Positions 1 through 10,552 of a DNA stretch of 63,113 nt are shown here, piece after piece (position 1 is the first letter of the stretch; each line of letters opens with the position of its first letter). The position numbers and the translations under genes were made by a program. The DNA lies in the NCBI RefSeq assembly GCF_000003815.2, contig NW_023365749.1, positions 192,468 through 255,580 of the forward strand. The letters are read 5' to 3'. Below the pieces are notes generated by a model. The model was not told where the DNA came from, searched no databases, and saw only the letters and a program-made list of their open reading frames with translations. The DNA is from Branchiostoma floridae. Its lineage: Eukaryota > Chordata > Leptocardii > Amphioxiformes > Branchiostomatidae.

Positions 1-1740
1 AAAAAATTCAGGGTCTGCGAACTAGCTTGACCGTGAATATCGGTTATGGCATCATGTCGTGTCTCTATATGTAAGTCACAGCATATAACTGGAGAAGCTG
101 AATATGGATTTCATGATATTTGGTATTTGAGTAGCAGTTGCGGAAAGGAAGGTCGAGTTCGAAAACGGTTTGGCGTAGCACTTTTCGTCAGGACGGTAGA
201 CAGGCCGAGTGTGTGTGTGAGTTTGTTTGCGGACAGCATAACTCGAGATGTTGCGGATGGGTTTAATGATATTTGGTCGTTAGGCCACACTGACTTAATT
301 TTATGGATGACATTCGCGCGCGCATTGATTTTCGCCTGTTCTCAAAAAAAAAACGTGGCCACATATCACTCCATTTTCAACGCTGGCTAGGTTCTTTTAT
401 GCCGGGAAAGGCAGTTTGCCGAGGAAAGAAGTTTGCCGTGGAAAGGAATTTGCCCACGTCCATGCCGATTGTGTCTTAAAGCTAGGGGCACAACCCGCCG
501 TACGTGCAAATACGTGCTGTGTACCAGTCAAAACGTGGGCAATCTTTTGGTATCCGTAAGTGGTAAGTACAGTCTCCGTACAAACTCATAGTCTTATAGT
601 TTACCTTTCCTTTCCTTTCCTTCAAAGAACAACGGAAGCATATATTAACTTAATCTTTCTGTTGACGCTGTTATCATGGTGATATTGGGCCCTAAAAATT
701 CTCAGTTGATGACAAGTTCCTTTACACACCTTGGCTTTATGGTGTTTATTGGTTGACTTGCAAACACTACACGTTTTTGTACACACGGTGGCAGGATATT
801 GACGGCAATCTGAAAACCGTCATAAACCCCCCACCTACATACGACCATTTGAAGTGTATTTACACATAAACTCAAAGCCATTATTGGATGAGAAATATGG
901 TCAAAAATCGTAAGAGTGGGAGAATTACGGAATCTGTTAACAAGCTTTACGAACTCAAAATCGCCGTTGGAAAACCACTGATTTGAGCAGCAAGATTCGG
1001 CATTTGCCTAAAATCGCCGACAATTTCTAAAAATCGCTTGATAATCCACATAACATTGGCATCCCACCTAGCAATAACGCGTTAACGATTGCGCCACGAA
1101 AAATGAAATAGCCTCAGCTCCGGCGCACATTCTGGGCCACCTCTCTGCCGAGTGGCGTTTCACAACTCCTTCCCAGTCTGAACTGAATTCGAAAAGGAAC
1201 ATGCCGTCAGCAGCGCGTTGTTTGTGGCGCTCCAACCCCACATAAATCTAGCTTTATATACATTTTTGGTCTAAAATTGCAAAAAATCACAAAATTAACC
1301 ATCATAAAGTGGTGTATGCAAAAGGCATGAATCGAGTCCTGTTTATATATGTCAAAAGCATTCCGACACCAAAGTCACTTGGTCTAATTACCAGGGAACA
1401 TGAGCCAAAAATGTACATTTTGTCTAAAAATGACCATAAAATCCCAATATTAACCATTTGAACTGGTGTATGCAAAAAGCGTGAATGCATTCCTGTGACT
1501 ATATGTTATAGGCACATCCATGTAAAATTTCAGGTCATTTGGATTAAAAACCTGGGCACAGAAGCCCAAAATATACATTTTTGGTCTAAAAATGCCCTAA
1601 AAGTGCCATAAAATCAAGTCTGGGCAGAACTTGAGATGCCTCCATATCTATTTTTGTTTAGAATACATTCAAATGCATGTGTGCCAAATTTGGTGCTTTT
1701 AGACAAATTTGCGCAATTTTTCAGCTATGCCGCTGGACTA
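1..1740. other. Intergenic sequence upstream of duplicated unit A; no gene seen
   Basis: No exon chain, conserved domain or RNA gene is visible on either strand. The open frame at 46-390 has no recognisable protein motif and no splice context. The only structure noted is a degenerate tandem repeat at 1256-1620. The sequence does not match the stretch before unit B, so the duplication boundary lies at about 1740. Confidence 0.6.
1256..1620. repeat. Degenerate tandem repeat, period about 155 bp
   Basis: The phrase tacattttTggtctaaaa recurs near 1258, 1411 and 1571, and ggtgtatgcaaaa recurs at 1312 and 1464, each followed by a similar gcatgaat/gcgtgaatg...cctgt stretch. That gives two to three diverged copies about 153-160 bp apart. 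It is probably a fragment of a dispersed element; no coding potential is seen. Confidence 0.5.
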
Positions 1741-1799
1741 TCCTATCTGATTTGTCAGTGGAGTTTACTTGGCTATATAACTTGAATGAACACCAAATC

Positions 1800-2060
1800 A
1801 GTTCTGTGTTTCGATAAACGCGGTGTGTTCTTTAACGTGCTCGATATTTGGCTCTCCTTAAACACGGGACGTCCATTTAATGTCCTATCCAAGGAACGGC
1901 CCTGGCGTTAGGTACTCATTTCCACTTGATTGCAGTGAGGAAATGCGTGTAAAGTGCCTTTCCCAAGGGTACAAGATCGGTAACATGACCGGATTCGAAC
2001 CAAGGACCTCTTGATTCTGGACCAAACAACCTGACGTTTCGCCGCCAAACGGTACCTGAC
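1800..2060 (-). mobile_element. tRNA-derived SINE, copy A
   Basis: Read on the minus strand, a tRNA-like head with a B-box-type GGTTCGAATCC (about 1990-2000) and an A-box-like tggcggcgaaacg is followed by a body with cttgggaaaggcacttta and ggaaatgagtacctaac. A matching copy lies at the same place in unit B. The head is not a foldable full tRNA, so this is called a SINE and not a tRNA gene. Exact ends are approximate. Confidence 0.6.
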
Positions 2061-4060
2061 ACAGTGCGTACGTGCAGCAATGTTATTGCCACAGTTGTTT
2101 GATCTAGGTGTTTACTCAGCGCTGCTATCGCGCCTTTGTTGAGACTGAATAGCCGGTAAGAACTTTGGAACAGCGCAAACAGGCGGGGTAGTTGGAAACC
2201 AGCCGAGCGTAAAGGAAAGCACAGGATAAAAAGTTACTCTAAATTATAATATTAGTATTTAAAAAAATTGACTTGAGCAAAATCACAATTTAAAGTGGGT
2301 GCGGGAACTGACTGAAGTTCTTTCCGTTAACAAGAGTTCGGAGACCTCATATCTCAGTAAATTACTTGCACATTTACATAATCTATGCTTGATTATGTAC
2401 ACCTTTGAATAACTTACGCCGGTTCCAATGTTGATTGTCCAATAATTTACCATTTAGAAGAATTATAGCACTTTATATTGATTATCCAAATTAGGGACGT
2501 ATTTGCATAATTGGTATCTGTTAATGTTCCACCAGCCACAAACTACATACATTACAGGTATTTGAGTCCTATAATGGAAATCACTACAAATGTATATTTC
2601 CCTCATTAATTATGCAAATTAAGTGTCAGTTTGCATAATTTGCACCTAAAGATGTACATATCTGTCAAAGCTACCTACATACCAAATATCATCTAAATTT
2701 GTCGTTCAATTACTCAGTTATAGTCCTTAGAAGATGTTGAATAAAACGCCCCTGCAGTTCCAGAGCAACCTGGTAGGGGACCCAAACATACACCACATAT
2801 TCCTTACTTCATAAGCTATCTGCCACCAACAAATCAAGACCACAGAACATCCAGGTCAAAAGATACAAAACGGATTTCTGCTGCAGTACCAAGGTCACAT
2901 ACCAGGGAGCCCAAAATTGACCTTGACCTTCGTCTTCCTAACACCTACCCACATACCAACTGTTTCAGGCTGTTGTTTTTGTGTGGCTAAATTATTCTTT
3001 GAAGATCTGCGAAATACAAAGAGACGGAACTGAGATAAGAAAGTAAGGACTAAAATTCATTGGGTGGTAGATGAATATCGATTATTATACATTTTCAGGA
3101 TGAGGCAAGATTGTAACGTTGTTGTTGTATTTGGGTGGCTTTTATTCTCCCTAGAGGGGAGCGCCGCATGCAAATGACCCGCGAAAGGAAAGATATGCTA
3201 ATAAACTGCTGCCCCACGAGCATGACAGCTCCTTTTAACAGGGCCAACAACATGGTTTTCTGGAGACTGGAGACATATCTTCTCGCTCGTTCACAACGAA
3301 AGAAAAGCTGTAAAAGGAGAGACATATATACATTGTACCAAAGAGATTTCATCAAGTTGTACCATGAGTATTCATCATTTTGGCGGGAAGAAAGGTGCCA
3401 ACGTGAGGAATTTGTGCAAAGGATATTGGTAAATACAATTTCTGTCAACAATTTTCCGTCATATTCAATACAAATAAATTTCTGCCTCTTGCGACCGACA
3501 TCAGGCCCTCGCTGATGATAAAAAATCCCAATGCCGGGTTTAGATGTCCTGGTTGCAAAACAAATTTAAGGCGTTGTATTAATATTAATGAAAGTGTGAA
3601 AAAAAAGGAAGGAAAAATAATTCCCAACATGCTGGGCTCGAACTTCCGATCGTCGACTTCCCTGGGTTCGGACATGCGACCTATATTTCTCTAAGGTCAA
3701 GTTCTTACAAATTGTGCAATACATATACTTGTAACTTTGCTATCATTGCATTTTTTTAACAACTATATCCACATAGCATGGCTTTTTATGATAAAATATG
3801 CGCAATCGTTCTCGACATAATCCATTTCTTCTTGTGAAATTTTATAATATAAATGTAATATGGATATTCTAAGGAATGTTATAACCACATTAACACGTAC
3901 ATGAACATAGATATGCATAGATAGGTCTCATCAATATTCATTCCTCCATTGAACCATTGCTATAGGAATTTCGTGGAACAAGCCGCAAAATGCATTTGCC
4001 GATCACAGTTTACCTTTTCCTAATATTACCATCGATTTTATTTGAATTTGCTTCATACTT

Positions 4061-4104
4061 CGTTCCTTTTCGCACTTTCGGTAGCGAAATTGCGAAAAGG
4101 AACG
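4061..4104. repeat. 44-bp hairpin next to the assembly gap
   Basis: CGTTCCTTTTCGCA pairs with TGCGAAAAGGAACG, with an inner TTTCG/CGAAA stem and a gtag loop. It lies 44 bp before the N run. A strong foldback may have contributed to the assembly break. Confidence 0.7.
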
Positions 4105-4147
4105 AAAAGGCACGAATTCAAAATGGGAGAATATGAGTTTAGTGATA

Positions 4148-4247
4148 NNNNNNNNNNNNNNNNNNNNNNNNNNNNNNNNNNNNNNNNNNNNNNNNNNNNN
4201 NNNNNNNNNNNNNNNNNNNNNNNNNNNNNNNNNNNNNNNNNNNNNNN
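4148..4247. other. Assembly gap of 100 N
   Basis: Exactly 100 undetermined bases, the usual placeholder for a gap of unknown size. It sits where unit A would be expected to hold the counterpart of the candidate first exon found in unit B at 38913, so the missing 5' exon of copy A could be hidden here. Confidence 0.99.
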
Positions 4248-4853
4248 TTTGTCTGACCTCACACGTGGTCACCGCGTGTCCGTCTTTGCCTAACACACTT
4301 CCGCCCACCAACACCGGGGCTCTCATTCTGTTTTTCGTCCGCGGGAAGCGAGGCGCACGAGAAGTGCAAATTATGCAAATTTGAACTTATTTGCATACTC
4401 AATGAGGAAAATCTATATGTAGAGTGTTTTCCGATATATGACTCAAATACATGTAACATATGTAGTTTGTGGCAGGCGGCAGTTAAGCCCTAATTTGCAT
4501 GTGAAGTGCCCTAATTCTTCTTAGTACGTATAGTAAATGATTGGGCTGTCAACATTGTGACCTGTGTAAGTTAGTGAAAGGTATAAGGAGCAAGCCTAAA
4601 TTATGCAGATATCAGGTATGAGGTCTCCGAACTCTTGTTAAAATGGTTGCGCAGTGAAGGTCTGTATAAAATGTTCACATAGGTCTACCTTTCGTTTGAT
4701 CTTTCACTCCCAAAAAACGGCCCGTCATAATAGAAATACAAATGGTTAAACCTGAGATTTCCGTAGTTTTCAATAACACGAGGTTTCTCTAACATTAATT
4801 GATATGAATATAACATAAAATGATAATTGTTTTGTCCGCTTCATTTTCTCCCG

Positions 4854-5813
4854 ATGCCTGCTGTGCCACAGGAGCTGCTAGGTGCCGCAGAACAAGGTGA
4901 CAGAACTACAGTTGAACGACTGTTAGCAGAGGGAGTCAGGCCTGATGCTGGTGACCCTGATAAGGTTAGATCGTATAGTGTATTTGTGCTGTCTGCTAAC
5001 TTCGTCTATGTGCATAATCATTTGAACATGATCAATCATGATGTGCTGAACTCATGAGTCTAGTTTGGAATGATATCAGATGACACTCTCTACCATTCAA
5101 CAATGGATGGCGAGTTTTAGCTTTTACGCGGTCATATATATTTCAACAGAAAGAAGTCTTTTCATGATCTATCCAGCGTTTTGATAATGTGCTGTACAAA
5201 TTCCTATTTGTGCAATATTTTTCAAATATGATTTTAATTGTTTTTTGTGTAATTGAAAACTACTTGAAGCTTATTGAGTTAGAAACTGGACCGGACGGCC
5301 CGGAACGTCTCGCAGCGAGGTATAACAGACTGTATTGGAAGCAAAACTTCACTTGCTGGACCTCATAGAGGATAGCAAATGATGATGTCGAATCCATAAA
5401 ATAATAAGTCACGAAGAAACGGTACAGGGCCTACACAACTGGGGCGGAGCTCCATTACAGAACGTTAGACATTTCAATGTAACGTTAGAGGAAATACATG
5501 TCGTTAGTTGTAGTTACGTACGGAGTAATCTCACATAAGATCCCCATCTTTAATAGTCATGCGAGACCATGTCAGAACCTATAGTTTTGTGATGACGTTT
5601 GTTACAGGGGTACACACCGCTCCACCGGGCTGTCGAGGGAGGCCACACAGAAACTGCACAAGTTTTACTCACAGCAGGGGTAGATCCTAACGTACGGGAC
5701 ATATTTGTAAGTAGACTCGCATAAACAAATCAATAACATTTTAGTAACTGCATTGGTGTGTTCACTAGTACTGATGTGCTAACCTGCACCTGTACACACG
5801 CTCACACAGTGAC

Positions 5814-5850
<37 letters not shown>

Positions 5851-6290
5851 ACAACAATGCTGAAACTTGATATATTGTAATGTCAGAACATGAGAAATGT
5901 GGCTGTGCCCCGTTAGCAAATGTGACGTAGGACTAACTCCCCGTTCGAACTAGCGGAGTTGTTAAAACTGGGTATTTAGCCTATTTGATCAGGGCTCTAG
6001 GGAAGGTGAGTATAATCCTCATCCTTGATGTTCATGTCAGGCCATATCAGTACCTACAGTGTTGTTATGACGTTTGTTACAGGGGACCACACCGCTCCAC
6101 TTGGCTGCCAAGGGAGGTCACACAGAAACTGCACAGGTTTTACTCACAGCCGGGGCAGATCCTAATGCACGGGGCAGAGATGTAAGTAGACTCGCATAAA
6201 CAAATCAATCACATTTAGTAGCTGCATTGGTGTGTTGACCAGTACTGATGTGCTAACCTGTATCTATAAACACGCTCACACAATCACACA

Positions 6291-6336
<46 letters not shown>

Positions 6337-9300
6337 ACAATGCTGAAACTTGATACATTGGAAGTTCAGAACATGAGAAATGTGGCTGTGCCCCGTTAGG
6401 AAATGTGACGTAGGGCTAACTCCCCGTTCGAACTATCGGGGTTGGTAAAACTGGGTATTTTATAGCCTGTATGATCAGGGCTGTGAATGGCTTTATTGAG
6501 AGACAAACTCAGAGTCTAACACTAGCAGCCCAGGGGCTGAATTGTTGTTAGACTTTACATACACAATGTTAAACTTGGCATACATAATACAAATCAGCCA
6601 ACGATCTGGTATACAAAATAATCTGGCATACAATAGAATAAAATATCATAATCGAATTGGTAAAAGGCAAGCTAGATAAAAACAGCTCTAATTCGAGAGG
6701 ACTGGTTTGAGAAAGACGTTCACACAATTAACCATTAATTATAAAGTGGCAACAGTAGGCTTTGGTACAGTCATGAATCGTTCAACAGTCGGGTCATGTG
6801 GGGAATAGCACTGTTTCTGTAGCGCTCAGTTCTGCAACGTTGCAAGTTCAGTTTCGTAGATGAACGAGTTGACCGACTGCTGATGTTCCCTCGCATGTCA
6901 GGCAGGAAGTGACGGTACAGTTCTGAGGGCTCTAGGGAAACTGAGTATGATCCTCATTCTTAATGTTCATGTCAGACCATGTCAGTACCTACAGTGTCGT
7001 TATGAAAGCTCCCATCATATTACCATTTTGAATGTTCATGTCAGGCTATGTCAGTACCTACGGTGTTGAATTTTTCTTTAAATAAGAGATAGTTCCACTG
7101 CCATGTATGTTCGAGTTACGATGCATTGTACTTGTTACAACGATCGCGGATAAATATCTAAAGTTTTATCATTCACTCCCCATAGGCCCAGCCATATACA
7201 TTGCAACAAAGAAGTCGCTTCATGTTCTATCCAGCGTTTAATGATGGTACAAATACCTATCTGTACAGTATTTTTGAATATATTTTTGATGATCACTGGT
7301 ATTGCAAACTACTTGATTTTCTCCATTAAATAATGCAGCCACACAAGTCACAAAGAAAGGTTACAGGACCCAGACACCTGGGGCGGAGCTCTCGTACAGA
7401 ACGTTATACATTTCAATGTAACGTTAGAGAAAATACATGTCGTTAGTTGTTGACTGACTTTTCTTACGTTACAGAGAAATCTCAGATAACATCGCCATTT
7501 TCAATGTTCATGTCAGACCATGTCATTACCTACAGTGTTGTTATGACGTTTGTTACAGGAGGACACACCGCTCCACCGGGCTGCCCTAAGAGGTCACACA
7601 GAAACTGTACAAGTTTTACTCACAGCCGGGGCATATCCTAACGCACGGGAAGAATTCGTAAGTAGACTCGAGTAAAGAAATCAATAACATTTTTAGCAGC
7701 TGCATTGGTGTGTTGACTTGTACTGAAGTGCTAAATGATCAGGGCTCTAGGGAAACTGAATATGATCCCCATCCTAAATGTTCATGTCAGACCATGTCAG
7801 TACCTACAGTGTTGTGATGACGTTTGTTACAGGGGGACACACCGCTCCACCGGGCTGCCAAGGAGGGCCACACAGAAACTGCACAAGTTTTACTCACAGC
7901 CGGGGCAGATCTTAACGCACGGGACAAAAATGTAAGTAGACTCGCGTAAACAAATCAATAACATTTTTAGTAGCTGCATTGGTGTGTTGACTAGTACTGA
8001 TGTGCTATTTGATCAGGGCTCTTGGGAAACTGAGTATGATCCCCATCCTTAATGTTCATGTCAGACCATGTCGGTACCTACAGTGTTGTTATGACGTTTG
8101 TTACAGGGGGACACACCGCTCCACCCGGCTGTCCGGGGAGGTCACACAGAAACTGCACAAGTTTTACTCACAGCCGGGGCAGATCCTAACGCACGGAACA
8201 GCGTTGTAAGTAGGGTCGCGTAAACAAATCAATAACATTTTTAGTAGCTGCATTGGTGTGTTGACTAGTACTGATGTGCTATATGATCAGGGCTCTAGGA
8301 AACTGAGTATGATCCCCACCCTTAATGTTTATGTCAGTCCATGTCAGTACCTACAGTGTCCTTATGACGTTTGTTACAGGGGTTCACACCGCTTCACTTT
8401 GCTGCCAAGGGAGGTCACACAGAAACTGTACAAGTTTTACTCACAGCCGGAGCAGATCCTAACGCACGGGGCATAATTGTAAGTAGACTCGAATAAACAA
8501 ATCAATAACATTTTTAGTAGCTGCATTGGTGTGTTGACTAGTACTGATGTGCTATATGATCAGGGCTCTAGGAAACTGAGTATGATCCTCATCCTTAATG
8601 TTCATGTCAGGCCATGTCATTGCCTACAGTGTTGTTATGACGTTTATTACAGGGGTGGACACCGCTCCACTGGGCTGTCATGAAAGGTCGCACAGAAACT
8701 GCACAAGTTTTACTCACAGCCGGGGCAGATCCTAACGCACGGGACGAAAATGTAAGTAGACTCGCATAAACAAATTGATAACATTTTTAGTAGCTGCATT
8801 GGTGTGGACTAGTACTGATGTTCTATATGATCAGGGCTCTAGGGAAACTGAATATGATCTCCATCCTTAATGTTCATGTCAGACCATGTCAGTACCTACA
8901 GTGTTGTTATGACGTTTGTTACAGGGGGAAACACCGCTCCACTGGGCTTCCGAGGGAGGCCACACAGAAACTGCACAAGTTTTACTCACAGCCGGGGCAG
9001 ATCCTAACGCACAGAACGGAAGTGTAAGTAGACTCGCATAAACAAATCAGTAACACCAGTAGTAGCTGTATTGGTGTGTTGACTAGTACTGATGTGCTAT
9101 ATGATCAGGGCTCTAGGGAAACTAAATATGATCCTCATCCTTAATGTTCATGTCAGACGATGTCAGTACCTACAGTGTTGTTATGGCGTTTGTTACAGGG
9201 GTTAACACCGCTCCACTGGGCTGCCGAGAAAAGCCACACAGAAACTGTACAGGTTTTACTCACAGCCGGGGCAGATCCTAACGCACAGGACGAAGATGTA

Positions 9301-10552
9301 AGTAGACTCGCATAAACAAATCAATAACATTTTTAGTAGCTACATTGGTGTGTTGACTAGTACTGATGTGCTATATGATCAGGGCTCTAGGGAAAATGAA
9401 TATGATCCCCATCCTTAATGTTCATGTCAGACCATGTCAGTACCTACAGTGTTGTTATGACGTTTGTTACAGGGGAGAACACCGCTCCACTGGGCTGCCG
9501 AGAGAGGCCACACAGAAACTGCACAAGTTTTACTCATAGCCGGGGCAGATCCTAACGCACGGTTGGAAGATGTAAGTGGAATCACCATAAACTAATCAAC
9601 AGCATCTCTAGTATCTACATGGATGTGTTGAGCTATGATAGCCCTTTTCTCATTCCGAGAAAATCCAAACTCACAATGCAATGCTGAAAATTGTTATATT
9701 TTATGTTCGGAACGCGACTAGTATTACTTTCGATGTGCTAATCGATACCACCCCACCCCCACCCCACACTCCACACACACTAATCTAATCGAAAGTAATA
9801 CATTTTTATTTCTTCCATTGTTGGCTGTGTGGACTAGTACTAGTGTGCTAATCTATACGACCCCCCCTCCCCTCCACACACACATACACACAATTGCAAA
9901 CACAGAAAATTTCCACCGGGTGAAAAAAATTTAAAAAAAAGACTCTTGTGTGCGTCGACAAAGATTAGACATCCAGATAAGCCAAATAGCAGTTACTCAT
10001 TCAAGCAACTAGTTATGATCCCCCGGACGAAAGCTAGTGGATGCTACTTGAAACGTCTGACCTTTTCCTTGTATTGAATCGTTTCTGCCAGTTCATTCTA
10101 GTGGCACTGAAGAAGAGTGATGGATGTCACTCGAAGCGTCCGGAAGTAAATCTTCGTTTTTTTATCCAGTTGTGGAGATAGAATTGTATTTGAACATTGT
10201 TTACTTACTCGTAGCTCAAGCAAAGATCGGGACACATAACATACATTGTATCAATTTAATTGCACCTTCTATGCACAAATGAAGAGAAATTGCACGTGCC
10301 ATGGAAATGTGTTCCGCCAAAAAATCTATGTTGTATGCAGTTGATCGAAACGCTATGTTTTCCCGGTGAAATCTTTCGTAAAATCTTTTTTAGCTATGAT
10401 GCCGTTTACTGTAATATTTCACTTTTTCACTTTAGCGAACATGTTACTCCCTATAGGGCAACACGCCTCTCCATGCGGCGGCTAATGGGGACAATCTTCT
10501 GTGTGTATTAGAGCTTCTGAAGGCTGGAGCTGACAGCAGCATCAGGAACAAT
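4854..10552 (+). CDS. Copy A ankyrin array, 12 one-repeat exons
   Basis: Exons: 4872-4964 (or from the ATG at 4854), 5608-5706, 6083-6181, 7559-7657, 7833-7931, 8107-8205, 8380-8478, 8653-8751, 8925-9023, 9199-9297, 9473-9571 and 10457-10552. Ten are exactly 99 nt (33 residues), phase 0 on both sides, fitting [20 protein letters not shown] followed by [10 protein letters not shown] and three variable residues. The first is a capping repeat ([21 protein letters not shown]); the last is diverged ([12 protein letters not shown]). Variation sits at repeat positions 2, 7, 9-13 and 31-33; positions 14-30 are nearly fixed even at silent sites. Introns are near-identical over a 273-bp period. The ATG at 4854 is ACG in copy B and an acceptor (ccacag) follows it, so the first exon may instead start at 4872. 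Confidence 0.93.

Larger units (their letters stand above)
2331..4637. repeat. Segment bounded by perfect 21-bp inverted termini
   Basis: The left end at 2331 (CAAGAGTTCGGAGACCTC plus ata) is the exact reverse complement of the right end at 4617-4637. Similar termini occur singly at 37751 and 54007, so this is the end of a dispersed repeat family. Inside are open frames on both strands at 3095-3515 that look like nothing known, a 44-bp hairpin and the assembly gap. The right part (about 2960-4600) differs from unit B and may be an insertion or replacement in A. Confidence 0.45.

Noticed and set aside
1980-2060. tRNA-like B box on the minus strand
   Set aside because: No foldable acceptor or anticodon arm and a SINE body follows; treated as a SINE head.
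3095-3515. Overlapping open frames on both strands (118 and 126 codons)
   Set aside because: No domain, splice context or copy in unit B; overlapping antisense frames in a repeat-rich segment are not convincing.
5985-9027. Series of 60-70-codon plus-strand ORFs with a repeated YRGxHRST...[13 protein letters not shown] pattern
   Set aside because: These are the +1 frame of the ankyrin exons read through intron sequence; the true frame, bounded by cag and gtaagt, gives GxTPLHxAA.
7658-9600. Regular ~273-bp repeats with variable parts, superficially like a CRISPR array
   Set aside because: The organism is eukaryotic and each unit is a 99-nt ankyrin exon plus a ~175-nt intron with splice signals.
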